From: an uncultured Burkholderiales bacterium
GTDB lineage: Bacteria > Pseudomonadota > Gammaproteobacteria > Burkholderiales > Burkholderiaceae_C
Assembly: GCA_903935585.1 (NCBI GenBank)
Contig: CAIZSE010000053.1
Location: forward strand, 1-51,577
Direction: 5' to 3'
Length of the DNA: 51,577 nt
The notes under the pieces were generated by a model. The model ran no database searches and was not told where the DNA came from. It was given only the letters and a program-made list of their open reading frames with translations. The position numbers were made by a program, and so were the translations under genes. Below are positions 16,113 through 30,672 of the stretch, one piece after another (the first letter of the stretch is position 1; every line of letters starts with the position of its first letter).

Positions 16113-17188
16113 GCAGGTTCCATTCGGACCAGGGGTGACAGGTCTTGTTCAATCACAGGCATGAAGTACAAGCGACCAAAGGTGAGGGCGGCCTTGACGG
16201 CGCACACGCCTTGCTGAACCTTGCCCACCACACCGCCCCGGGCCTTGGCTTTTTCCATGGCTTGCGACAGTGCAAACAGGCGCTCCAGCCCACGGCGAAA
16301 TTGCGGGTTGTCGGTGTCCAGGGCCAGCGGAAAGACCTGTTTGGTGATCTCGGTGGTGATGCGGAACACCTGGTAGTCGTATTCGCTCGAATCGAGGCCC
16401 ATGGCCTCGTGCAGCATGGGCCGGGTGTGGTCACGCACGTACATGGTGGCGTACACGGCCAGCAGGAAAAAACGGACCCACAGCTTGTTGACCCCAGTGA
16501 GCAGCTTCGGGTTGGCCCGCATGATCAGAGCGAAGGCTTCGCCGTGGCGGAACTCGTCGTTGCACCACAAATCAAACCAGCGAAAGATGGGGTGGAAGCG
16601 TTTTTCGGGGTGCTTTTCAAGCTGACGGAAGATGGTGATGTAGCGCGCGTAGCCGATTTTCTCGGACAGGTAGGTCGCGTAGTAAATGTATTTGGGCTTG
16701 AAGAAAGTGTATTTTTTGGTGCGCTTGAGATTGCCCAGGTCAATGCCCAGGTTGAAGTCGCGCAGGGACAGGTTGATGAAGCCCGCGTGGCGCGATTCGT
16801 CGCGCGCCAGATAGGTCATGAGCTGCTTGATGTCGGGGTTGGTGACGTTCTTGCGGATTTCGTTGTAGAGCACACAGCCCGAAAACTCCGAAGTCAGCGA
16901 GCTGACCAGAAAGTCCATGAATTCCTGGCGCATCTCGGGTGACAGCGTGGCCATGCCGGCAGCGACTTCATCGGCAAAAGCCGCATCGCGCTGGAAGTGG
17001 TCATGGTTGTTGTCACCCTCGTACTCGGCCATCATCTTGTCCCACTCGGCGCGGACCGGTTCGATGTTGATGCGGTCCATCTCGGCGAAGTCGGTGGTGT
17101 AAAAACGCGGGCTGATCATGTCGCTGTGCACGGCTTTCTTGTTGGCGTCTTCAGCGGTTTCGATGGTGTTGACAGCGGGGGCGTTCAT
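16106..17188 (-). CDS. acsF: Mg-protoporphyrin IX monomethyl ester (oxidative) cyclase AcsF
   Basis: A 360-residue di-iron enzyme that closes the isocyclic E ring using O2. Carboxylate/histidine ligands are visible: E101 ([13 protein letters not shown]), E131-SR-H134 (RDESRHAGF) and E212-FR-H215 ([10 protein letters not shown]). The family segment [20 protein letters not shown] is intact. The ATG at 17188 follows GGAGAA; an in-frame ATG farther upstream lacks one. The oxygen-dependent form fits an aerobic or microaerobic phototroph, and no oxygen-independent bchE is in the window. Some proteobacterial AcsF need the extra subunit BciE, which I did not find here. It is flanked by puhC and puhE in the superoperon. 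Confidence 0.97.
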   Translation of the reverse strand: MNAPAVNTIETAEDANKKAVHSDMISPRFYTTDFAEMDRINIEPVRAEWDKMMAEYEGDNNHDHFQRDAAFADEVAAGMATLSPEMRQEFMDFLVSSLTSEFSGCVLYNEIRKNVTNPDIKQLMTYLARDESRHAGFINLSLRDFNLGIDLGNLKRTKKYTFFKPKYIYYATYLSEKIGYARYITIFRQLEKHPEKRFHPIFRWFDLWCNDEFRHGEAFALIMRANPKLLTGVNKLWVRFFLLAVYATMYVRDHTRPMLHEAMGLDSSEYDYQVFRITTEITKQVFPLALDTDNPQFRRGLERLFALSQAMEKAKARGGVVGKVQQGVCAVKAALTFGRLYFMPVIEQDLSPLVRMEPAW

Positions 17189-17217
17189 GGTGTTCTCCGG
17201 TGCGGTGTGAGTCAGGT

Positions 17218-17697
17218 TCAACGGGGTGTGGTCTCGGAGCCTGCCAGGCGCAGGCTGGCAAACACGGCCGCATTGCTGGGCCCAAATGATTCGAGGTCAA
17301 TGCGCTGTTGGGTGCTGGGGTCCAGCAGGGTCAGGCGGCCATCGGTGCGCCCAATCAACAAAAAAGGGCCATCAACACCGATTTTTTCGCGGTGGCGTTC
17401 TCGTGCCAGGGCGCGCAAGCTGCTGCGCAAAAAGCCTTGTTCACCCGTGAAGCTGGCCACTTGACGGCCTGTGGTCTGGTCGAGCACGGCGATGTCGCCA
17501 CTGGGCAGGTCGCGAAACTGCAAGGCACGTTGCCACTGCACAGCGGCGTCCGGGCTGCGGGGGTCCAGCCCCGACCACCGGGCCAGACCGATGGCCACCA
17601 GCAGGGCCAGCAGCAGCACGCCGATCCAGGCCATGGATCGGTTCAGGCTCAGGCGCTGGTTCTGGGTGGACCAATGTGTCTTGGGCAAGGTGTTCAT
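17218..17697 (-). CDS. puhC: Photosynthetic complex assembly protein PuhC
   Basis: A 159-residue protein with one N-terminal membrane anchor ([20 protein letters not shown]) and a soluble, presumably periplasmic domain. It contains the PuhC-type segments [39 protein letters not shown] and [17 protein letters not shown]. PuhC promotes reaction centre and LH1 organisation in Rhodobacter capsulatus. Start MNTLPKTHW overlaps the puhB stop codon (ATGA), which decides the start against a longer in-frame extension. It lies directly after puhB and about 30 bases before acsF. Confidence 0.93.
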   Translation of the reverse strand: MNTLPKTHWSTQNQRLSLNRSMAWIGVLLLALLVAIGLARWSGLDPRSPDAAVQWQRALQFRDLPSGDIAVLDQTTGRQVASFTGEQGFLRSSLRALARERHREKIGVDGPFLLIGRTDGRLTLLDPSTQQRIDLESFGPSNAAVFASLRLAGSETTPR

Positions 17698-18377
17698 GCC
17701 GGCATGCCTTGTGGGTGAGGGGCTTGGGTTGCAGGCGCCGAGGCCGCATCGGCCGCACGCAGGCTTTCGCCAGCGCGTTCTGCGCGCCACAAGTTCAGCA
17801 GCTGTTCACCCACTTGCGCGCCATTGGGGACACAACGCAAGGTGGGCTGGGGCTGGCTGATATGCCAGGCACGCTGGTGGGGCCACAGGTGGGCCCAACC
17901 AATGCGGTCTTCGGGGTTCAGGGCCAGAGCGATGTCGCCCATGCCTTGGGCATGGGGTTTGAGGGAGGCGGCTGCGATGCGTTTGAAGGGCAGGTTGAAT
18001 GTCAGCGTCAGCACGATGCCAATGCGCATGACCACCCGCTTGTTGGTGAGGGTGTAAAGCGTGCTGCGTGCCGACATCCAGGCGGTGCCCAACAGCAATG
18101 CCAGGGCCAGGGCATAAAGGCTGGCAGCCACCACCAGCGGTTTCCAGTCGACCACCGTCAGGGGTTTCATCCCGGCGCCGCTTTCAGGGGCTGTCAGGTT
18201 GATGGCTTGCACCGCCAGCATCAGGGCAAAGTAAAGAGCCACTTTGCGAACATGAAATGCGTGAATGGCCAGGCTGCGCCAGTCTGGAGCTCCTTGCCAG
18301 ACCACGTGCTCGCCCTTGGGCAAGGCGCTTGGCAAGCCGGGGGCGGCTTCCCATTCGTGTTCGTGGGTGGCTTTCAT
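17694..18377 (-). CDS. puhB: Photosynthetic complex assembly protein PuhB (bacterial PH domain)
   Basis: A 227-residue membrane protein. It begins with a cytoplasmic segment (LPKGEHVVWQGAPDWRSLAI, the usual 'GE.ilWqG.P' motif of PuhB). Two or three hydrophobic spans follow (YFALMLAVQAINL, LVVAASLYALALALLLGTAW). A bacterial PH-like domain comes next, with STLYTLTNKRVVMRIGIVLT and NLPFKRIAAASL. PuhB helps assemble the reaction centre in R. capsulatus. Both ends overlap neighbours by four bases (puhA upstream, puhC downstream), indicating strict co-translation. Confidence 0.96.
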   Translation of the reverse strand: MKATHEHEWEAAPGLPSALPKGEHVVWQGAPDWRSLAIHAFHVRKVALYFALMLAVQAINLTAPESGAGMKPLTVVDWKPLVVAASLYALALALLLGTAWMSARSTLYTLTNKRVVMRIGIVLTLTFNLPFKRIAAASLKPHAQGMGDIALALNPEDRIGWAHLWPHQRAWHISQPQPTLRCVPNGAQVGEQLLNLWRAERAGESLRAADAASAPATQAPHPQGMPA

Positions 18378-19138
18378 ATGAGGGGTTCCTGGCGCTCAGG
18401 TGTGGCGTACAAGGTGCCTGCACCGTAATAGGCGGTTATTTTTTCTTCCTCGAGCAAGGTGATCTGCGCGTTGGATTTCGTCTGGGGTACGTTGACAAAC
18501 TGGTGCGCCAAAATGGCTTGCACATGGGTGCCGTCCTTTTTGATGCGCGCAAAGGTCATGGGCAGCAAGACGCGTTTGTCAGAGCCAGCCAGTTGCACTT
18601 CGGCGTAGCGAAACAGCATCTCCATGCGGTCCACCCAGAGTTCGCACACGGTGCCAGCGATTTCCTTGTCGGCGCCCCAGACGGGCAGGCCACGGGGGTC
18701 CACATCCTGCGTGGCCACCGAGTGGTCGGTGGCGATGCGCAAGGGCACGATCTTGGGGTGGCCGTGCGGGTCCATGTCGGGGATGTCGGCGCGCATGGCC
18801 CAGGCGCCAGGCCCCACGCCAGCCAGCAAGGGGTCGCCCACAGGCTCAAGTGGCGCGCCGTTCCAGCCGTGTGTGGGCTGGCCACTGTATTCGCCATCGG
18901 GGCGGGCCGGATCGGGCGAGAGGTAGGTGTGGCCATCTTGTGTCTTGAAGACTTTGGGCTCGGGCACGGGTGGCCAGCCTTCGATATGGGGGCCGTTTTC
19001 GCGGCCCGAGTCCATCGGGTAGCCCTCGCGGTGGTTCTCACGCAAGAGGTAATAAATGAGACCCGCGAAGAATGCCCAGAACATGTACAAAACGATTTGG
19101 GCCACATCGATGTACTGTGTGATTGCGCCTGTTTCCAT
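18374..19138 (-). CDS. puhA: Photosynthetic reaction centre H subunit PuhA
   Basis: A 254-residue protein. A single N-terminal transmembrane helix (DVAQIVLYMFWAFFAGLIYY) is followed by the cytoplasmic PRC-barrel domain. H-subunit landmarks are LLRENHREGYPMDS, PDPARPDGEYSGQPTHGWNG, GPGAWAMRADIPDMD, KIVPLRIATDH and EIAGTVCELWVDRMEMLFRY. It caps the L/M core on the cytoplasmic side and guides protons to QB. GGAGCACAGCC precedes the ATG. The L and M genes are not in the window. It follows lhaA after about 30 bases, the usual lhaA-puhA arrangement. Confidence 0.98.
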   Translation of the reverse strand: METGAITQYIDVAQIVLYMFWAFFAGLIYYLLRENHREGYPMDSGRENGPHIEGWPPVPEPKVFKTQDGHTYLSPDPARPDGEYSGQPTHGWNGAPLEPVGDPLLAGVGPGAWAMRADIPDMDPHGHPKIVPLRIATDHSVATQDVDPRGLPVWGADKEIAGTVCELWVDRMEMLFRYAEVQLAGSDKRVLLPMTFARIKKDGTHVQAILAHQFVNVPQTKSNAQITLLEEEKITAYYGAGTLYATPERQEPLI

Positions 19139-19169
19139 GGCTGTGCTCCTTCAAAAAAATCGTCAATCG

Positions 19170-20621
19170 TCAGCTTGGCAGTTGCGCCAGGCCAAACGGG
19201 GTGGGCGGGGTGCTGCTGGCTGCACGGGCGGCCAGGCGGCTGGATCGCAACATGGGGCCCAAGGCCACCAGCACGACAAACAACAAATAAATCTCGAGGT
19301 GGTAGACAAAGCTGTAGGCCGTGATGGGTGTGATCAGGGCCTCGCCCATGGCACCTGACATGGCCAGCACCGACACGCCGTCGCGCAGTGCACCGCCCAG
19401 CGCCATGGCCGCACCGGCGCTGGTGGCTTGCACGGCGCCCCAGGTGCCGATGACCAGACCTCCGAGGTTTCCCAGTCGGCTGCCGTCCTGGGCCATGCCC
19501 ATGGCGGTGACCAGCATGCCGACTGAAAACAGGCCGCCACTGAAGCCGATCAGGCCCACGCCGCAGCGGAACAGCCAGGCCGCTTCCAGCGGGCCGGAAA
19601 AAATCACCATCGCAAAAGCAGGCAAACCCAACAGCACGCCCAGACTGGCCAGACGGCAGGCGTGCAGCCCACGTGACAGCCAGCGGGCCGACACCATGAA
19701 GGCCAGCAAGGCGCCGCCTGAACTCAGGGCTGTCAGCGCACTGGTCATGCCCACGTCGAGCATCAAAATCTCGGCGGCATAGGGTTCCAGCACGATGTCT
19801 TGCATGTTGAAGGCAAAGGTGCCCAGGCCCAGTGTCCACATGAAGCGACGCATCTGCGGTTGTGCCATCAGTTCGCGCCAGCTGTGGGCAAAACCGCCTG
19901 CAGCGCGGCGGCCACGTTTGGCTTGCCGGGCCTCTTGTTTCCAAAGTGAAGTCAGGTTCATCACCGCCACCAGCACGGCACATCCTTGCACCAGCTGAAT
20001 CAGTTTTTGCGGGCTGAAGCCATCGAGCACCAGGCCAAACACCGTGCTGCTGGCAATCATGCCGACCAGCAGCATGCTGTAGAGCAAGGCCACCACACGG
20101 GGGCGCTTGTCGTCGGTGGCCAGATCGTGGGCGAGTGCCATGCCAGCAGTTTGCGTGACCTGTATGCCCGCGCCCACCAACACAAAGGCCAGGCATGCGC
20201 CGATCTGGCCCACCCACAGGTTGGCACTTTCTGGTTCAGACAAGAGCAGCAGGGCAAAAGGCATGATGGACAGGCCGCCAAACAACAGCAAAGTGCCCGT
20301 CCACATATAAGGAATGCGGCGCAAACCGAGCGCCGAGGGGTGTGTGTCGCTGCGGTAACCGATCAGGGTGCGCAGCGGGGCAAACACCATGGGAATGGCC
20401 ACCGCCAGTGCCACCCACCAGGCGGGCACATGCAATTCGACAATCATGACCCGGTTGAGCGTGCCCACCAGCAGCGCCGTGACCATGCCGATCACCACCT
20501 GAAACAGCGACAGGCGCAGCAGGCGCGCCATGGGCAGTTCGGGCGAGGCTGCATCGGCAAACGGCATGAAGCGCGTGCCGTAAGCCGTGATCCAGCGTGG
20601 AACCGGGATGCGCAGTTTCAT
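19170..20621 (-). CDS. lhaA: Light-harvesting complex 1 assembly protein LhaA (PucC/BCD family MFS)
   Basis: A 483-residue polytopic protein with about twelve hydrophobic spans, of the PucC/BCD branch of the major facilitator superfamily. Typical segments are VGTLNRVMIVELHVPAWWVA, FAPLRTLIGYRSDTHPSALG, RRIPYMWTGTLLLFGG and FNMQDIVLEPYAAEIL. LhaA promotes LH1 assembly and probably delivers bacteriochlorophyll. The ATG at 20621 overlaps the bchM stop (ATGA), which rejects a longer in-frame reading. A second, divergent member of the same family lies at 33055. Its position between bchM and puhA is the classic one. Confidence 0.95.
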   Translation of the reverse strand: MKLRIPVPRWITAYGTRFMPFADAASPELPMARLLRLSLFQVVIGMVTALLVGTLNRVMIVELHVPAWWVALAVAIPMVFAPLRTLIGYRSDTHPSALGLRRIPYMWTGTLLLFGGLSIMPFALLLLSEPESANLWVGQIGACLAFVLVGAGIQVTQTAGMALAHDLATDDKRPRVVALLYSMLLVGMIASSTVFGLVLDGFSPQKLIQLVQGCAVLVAVMNLTSLWKQEARQAKRGRRAAGGFAHSWRELMAQPQMRRFMWTLGLGTFAFNMQDIVLEPYAAEILMLDVGMTSALTALSSGGALLAFMVSARWLSRGLHACRLASLGVLLGLPAFAMVIFSGPLEAAWLFRCGVGLIGFSGGLFSVGMLVTAMGMAQDGSRLGNLGGLVIGTWGAVQATSAGAAMALGGALRDGVSVLAMSGAMGEALITPITAYSFVYHLEIYLLFVVLVALGPMLRSSRLAARAASSTPPTPFGLAQLPS

Positions 20622-21325
20622 GAGCGTGTCCACTCCCAGGCTTGTGAGGTGTAAAAGCCGCTGGCCACGCGCTGCATGCGTGCGCCTTGCCAGTTTTGCA
20701 GGTCGCTGTGCCCTTGCATGCGTTGCAGCAAGTCGGCGTGCGCCACGGGCGACAGGGAAGGGGATCGGTCGCTGCGCGGAAACAGCCTGCCGGCGCTGTG
20801 CATCAGGGCCAGCAGCGGCGTGCGGGGCGCGAAGGTGAACACCATCGAGCCTTGTGTGCGTTGGGCCAGTCCCGCTAGGGCGTGTGCAATCTGTTCGCAG
20901 TCGTAATGGATCAGCGAGTCCATGCACACCACGTGGTCAAAGTGGCCCAGATCTGCACTGAGCATGTCACCTGACAAAAATTGCACCGAGCCGGGCAAGG
21001 TGGGGTGTTCGGCTGCCATGCGCTCGGCCGCCAGCTTGACCAGGGTGGGCGACAGGTCGATGGCCACCACCTCTGCGCCGCGCAGGGCCGCTTGCAGGGC
21101 CAGTGCGCCGGTGCCGCAGCCGGCATCCAGAACGCGCAGGCCGCGCAGGTCTTGTGGCAACCACGACAGCAGGGTTTCGCGCATGGTGTCACGCCCGGCG
21201 CGCACGGTGGCGCGAATGCGGCCCACCGGCTCGTTCGAGGTCAGGCGTGCCCAGGCATCGGCCGCGGTGCGGTCAAAGTAGTGCTCGATCTGGCTGCGGC
21301 GTTGTTCGTAGGCGGTGCTGTTCAT
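20618..21325 (-). CDS. bchM: Magnesium-protoporphyrin IX methyltransferase BchM
   Basis: A 235-residue SAM-dependent O-methyltransferase that methylates the C13 propionate of Mg-protoporphyrin IX. The SAM-binding glycine motif is RVLDAGCGTGALALQAALRG, followed by VVAIDLSPTLVKLAAERM and the catalytic-core segment FDHVVCMDSLIHYD. The amphipathic N-terminus (YEQRRSQIEHYFDRTAADAW) is typical of BchM. I prefer the ATG at 21325 (MNSTAYEQ). A TTG at 21358 that overlaps the bchL stop would add eleven residues and cannot be excluded. It lies between bchL and lhaA in the superoperon. Confidence 0.96.
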   Translation of the reverse strand: MNSTAYEQRRSQIEHYFDRTAADAWARLTSNEPVGRIRATVRAGRDTMRETLLSWLPQDLRGLRVLDAGCGTGALALQAALRGAEVVAIDLSPTLVKLAAERMAAEHPTLPGSVQFLSGDMLSADLGHFDHVVCMDSLIHYDCEQIAHALAGLAQRTQGSMVFTFAPRTPLLALMHSAGRLFPRSDRSPSLSPVAHADLLQRMQGHSDLQNWQGARMQRVASGFYTSQAWEWTRS

Positions 21326-21354
21326 GGGGTGCTTTCTGTCAGATGCCGGCGTGC

Positions 21355-26064
<4,710 letters not shown>

Positions 26065-26090
<26 letters not shown>

Positions 26091-27660
26091 CGTAGAGGGT
26101 CTCCACGGTGATGGTGACCACGCCCAGGTCTTGGGCAAATCGCTCGGTGTTGCGGCGGGCTTTGCCACGCACAAAGAACGGGATCTTGCCCAGCTCCTTT
26201 TCGGCTTCGGGGCTCCAGGTGGCCTGGTTCGAAGCGGCTTGGGCCGGGGTCGCGACAGCTTGCACGCTGACGGGTGTCAGCGTGTCTGATGAAACTTTGG
26301 GTTCAGTGGTTGCGGGCACGGCCCTGTCTGCTGCCGGGCGGGTGCTGCCCAGGTGAGAGGGCGCTGCACCGGCATGGAATTCGAAGTCTTCCCGGAACAT
26401 GCCGATCAGATGTTCTTCGAGGCCCATCATCAGCGGGTGAACCCAGGTGTCAAACAGCACATTGGCGCCTTCGAAACCCATTTGTGGGGCGTAGCGCGCC
26501 GGGAAATCCTGCACATGCACCGGGGCCGAAATCACGGCGCAGGGGATGCCATGGCGCTTGGCAATGTGGCGCTCCATTTGCGTGCCCAAAATCAGCTCGG
26601 GCTGCAGTGCGTTGATCTGGGTCTCGACCTCAAGGTAGTCGTCGGTGATGAGGGCTTCGACGCCATAGAGCTTCGCGCAATCGCGCACCTCTCGGGCAAA
26701 TTCGCGGCTGTAAGTGCCCAGGCCCACCACCTCAAAGCCCATCTCCTGGCTGGCGATGCGGGCCGCGGCCACGACATGCGTGGCGTCGCCAAAAATATAA
26801 ACGCGCTTGCCCGTCAGGTAGGTCGAGTCGACCGATTTGGCATACCAGTGGGCGTGTGCGTTGTCGGGGTCGTGGGCGGGCACAGCCAGGCCGGTGAGGG
26901 CGCAGACTTCGGCGATGAAGTCGCGTGTGGCGTGGCTGCCCAAGGGCACGGTTTTGGTGAAGGGCTGGTCAAACTGGCGCTGTAGCCATTGCGCAGCGGC
27001 AAGGCCGATTTCGGGGTACAGCACCACATTGAAGTCGGCCTCGGCCAATTTTTGAAGGTCGGCCACGCAGGCGTTCAGGGGGGCAACCACCGCCACATCC
27101 ACACCCAGCTGGTTCAGCAGTTGGGTGATCTCCTTGACGTCATCGCGGTGGCGAAACCCCAAGGCGCTCGGGCCCAAAATGTTGCAGCTGGGGCGGGCCT
27201 TGGCGACTTTGTCGCCGGGCTTTTGGACCAGATGGCGACACAGTTGGTAAAAGGTCTCGCTGGCGCCCCAGTTTTCCTTGCGCTGGTAAGAAGGCAGGTC
27301 GAGGGCCACCACCGGAATCGGCAGCTTCAGGGCTTGCGCCAGACCACCCGGGTCGTCCTGGATCAGTTCGGCAGTGCAGGACGATCCGACCAGCATGGCC
27401 GCTGGCTTGTAGCGTTCCATGGCCTGGCGGGCAGCGTCCTTGAAGAGTTCTGCGGTGTCCCCCCCCAGGTCGCGCGCCTGGAAGGTGGTGTAGGTGACTG
27501 GTGGGCGGCGCGGCAAACGCTCGATCATGGTGAACAACAAATCGGCGTAGGTGTCGCCTTGCGGCGCGTGCAGCACGTAGTGCACATCGGTCATTGCCGT
27601 GGCGATGCGCATGGCGCCCACGTGGGGTGGTCCTTCGTAAGTCCAGAGCGTCAGTTGCAT
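26065..27660 (-). CDS. bchB: Light-independent protochlorophyllide reductase subunit B, BchB
   Basis: A 531-residue NifK-like subunit. The start [20 protein letters not shown] is diagnostic. The aspartate that ligates the NB cluster lies in [20 protein letters not shown], and [14 protein letters not shown] is typical. The C-terminal domain with [17 protein letters not shown] is present. It is joined by a variable Ala/Thr/Pro-rich linker at ~420-470 that looks longer than usual. AGGAA stands before the ATG. It lies 17 bases after bchN and overlaps bchH. Together with BchN it reduces ring D of protochlorophyllide using electrons from BchL. Confidence 0.97.
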
Positions 27661-27677
27661 GGGGTGTTCCTGCGCTT

Positions 27678-29488
<1,811 letters not shown>

Positions 29489-29521
29489 GAAGTACCTTGT
29501 TTGGCGGTTGGGCTTGGAATG

Positions 29522-29550
29522 AATGTAAGACTGGACATACATTGTGTCAA
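29522..29550 (-). promoter_or_regulatory. Predicted sigma70 promoter of the bchF superoperon
   Basis: On the minus strand a perfect TTGACA -35 (29550-29545) and a TACATT -10 (29527-29522) are exactly 17 bases apart. The predicted start is near 29515, giving a leader of about 27 bases. One PpsR-type site covers the -35 and the other covers the spacer and -10. That fits simple repression. Confidence 0.75.
29524..29541. promoter_or_regulatory. PpsR/CrtJ-type binding site, bchF proximal
   Basis: TGTAAGACTGGACATACA fits TGT-N12-ACA. It overlaps the spacer and most of the -10 of the predicted bchF promoter. Its centre is 21 bases, about two helical turns, from the second site, as in cooperative PpsR pairs. 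Confidence 0.75.
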
Positions 29551-29562
29551 CATAAATTGACA
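29545..29562. promoter_or_regulatory. PpsR/CrtJ-type binding site, bchF distal
   Basis: TGTCAACATAAATTGACA fits TGT-N12-ACA and is a near-perfect dyad TGTCAA-N6-TTGACA. On the minus strand its TTGACA is the -35 of the bchF promoter. The aerR start at 29735 is about 170 bases away on the other side, so it could act on both. Confidence 0.85.
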
Positions 29563-29567
29563 ATATT

Positions 29568-29584
29568 TTGTAACTCTAGGGTTT
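29568..29584 (+). promoter_or_regulatory. Shared element TTGT-N3-TCTAGGGTTT, copy upstream of aerR
   Basis: TTGTAACTCTAGGGTTT lies about 150 bases before the aerR start. A near-identical copy (TTGTCAATCTAGGGTTT) lies about 140 bases before the second AerR-like gene, in the same orientation. Fourteen of 17 bases agree without gaps. Function unknown. Confidence 0.35.
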
Positions 29585-29734
29585 ACACTCAATGCAAGCG
29601 CCTGGAATCAACTGACACTCGGTTTTGTGTTCAGTCGGGGCGTTTCGGTGCCTGTCTCAACACGAATCTTGCGACGCGCTCGCCTGCATAAGGGCGCCGC
29701 CGCTGGTGTATTCCTCTGATGATCGGTGCTTGTC

Positions 29735-30541
29735 ATGGCGCAATTCAATGTCGAAAACCCGCTCTCGCTGCCTTCTGTGCCAGGCGCGGCACATCACTGG
29801 CCCGAAGCCCTGAGGCAGGGGGCGCCGGTTGGCCCTCGCTTGGTGGGGGGGACCTCTTTCACGGGCAAGTCGGCCATCGACCTGGCCCAAATCCAGATCC
29901 TCGCGCAGGCCTGTTTGCAGGGCCTGGACGCTGCGCGACAAGTCGTCTTTGGCTGGCAGCGCCAAGGCCAGTCGCTGGAAGACATCTATCTACAAGGCAT
30001 CACGCCTTGCGCGCGTTTGCTGGGGCAATGGTGGGGAACCGACCGCCTGGACTTCGCCATGACCACCATCGCGTCTTGTCATTTGCAGCAGTTGCTGCAC
30101 GACTTCAGTGCCGAGTTTTTGCAGGAAGCCCCCCAAGAGCGCAACGGCTGGAGTCTGCTTTTGCTGACCGAGCCAGGCGCCCAGCACAGCATGGGGCTGT
30201 TCATGCTCAGTGAATTCTTCAAGCGGGCCGGCTGGACTGTGACGGTGGGTGTGCCTCAGGATGTGCCCGAGTTCAAGCGCCTGTTTCAGTCCGATTGGTT
30301 TGATGCTGTGGGCTTGTCGGTCAGCACCGATCGGCATCTGGACACGCTGGCGGCTTTGTTGCCGCAGCTGAAAGACAGCTCGGACAACCTGAGCATGCGG
30401 ATTTTTGTGGGTGGCCCGATGGCTTTCCTGGCGCCAGACCGCTTGCAATGCCTGGCTGCAGAAGTCATTGCTGAAGATGCACCTGTCACGGTCAACCGAA
30501 TCAGGCAACACATGCCCTCGGGCGGCCCCAAAGTCGCATGA
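29735..30541 (+). CDS. aerR: AerR/PpaA-like cobalamin-binding photosynthesis regulator (next to ppsR)
   Basis: A 268-residue soluble protein. Residues ~85-125 form a helical cap with LLGQWWGTDRLDFAMTTIAS, resembling the WxxDxxxF motif of AerR. Residues ~138-260 form a Rossmann-like B12-binding domain with LLLLTEPGAQHSMGLFMLSE; H151 is the likely lower cobalt ligand, followed by G154. IFVGGP is the later glycine loop. AerR of Rhodobacter capsulatus binds B12 and acts on CrtJ/PpsR in a light-dependent way. The gene lies between bchF and ppsR, as in other purple bacteria. The ATG at 29735 is chosen, but no good ribosome binding site is visible. The family assignment rests on motifs and place. 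Confidence 0.85.
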   Translation: MAQFNVENPLSLPSVPGAAHHWPEALRQGAPVGPRLVGGTSFTGKSAIDLAQIQILAQACLQGLDAARQVVFGWQRQGQSLEDIYLQGITPCARLLGQWWGTDRLDFAMTTIASCHLQQLLHDFSAEFLQEAPQERNGWSLLLLTEPGAQHSMGLFMLSEFFKRAGWTVTVGVPQDVPEFKRLFQSDWFDAVGLSVSTDRHLDTLAALLPQLKDSSDNLSMRIFVGGPMAFLAPDRLQCLAAEVIAEDAPVTVNRIRQHMPSGGPKVA

Positions 30542-30672
30542 AATCCCTTGTTTTGTGTGTTGTATGACATTAGAAACCCAAGAAAATGGTTTTGACCTGT
30601 TTATAAGGCTTATACTGGCATGACCAATTCAAGTGTCAACTTCCTGATACTCAAACGTGCTTGGTTTACAAC

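Noticed and set aside
16106..17221. Longer acsF starting at 17221
   Set aside because: The upstream extension lacks a ribosome binding site, while the ATG at 17188 has GGAGAA before it.
18556..20217. A 553-codon minus-strand frame across puhA and lhaA
   Set aside because: It is a shadow of two certain genes, with a composition of Arg, His, Gly and Pro and no domain.
29611..29635. Imperfect inverted repeat ACTGACAC / GTGTTCAGT upstream of aerR
   Set aside because: One arm lacks a base and the orientation does not fit TGT-N12-ACA. It is noted but too weak for a feature.
30592..30616. TTGACC and TATACT upstream of ppsR as a promoter
   Set aside because: The spacer is only 13 bases. TATACT alone may be a -10, and TATAAGGCTTATA is a 13-base palindrome there, but no consistent promoter can be drawn.
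30634..30651. TGTCAACTTCCTGATACT before ppsR as an autoregulatory PpsR site
   Set aside because: The right half is ACT instead of ACA and the dyad is poor. Weak binding is possible but not supported.
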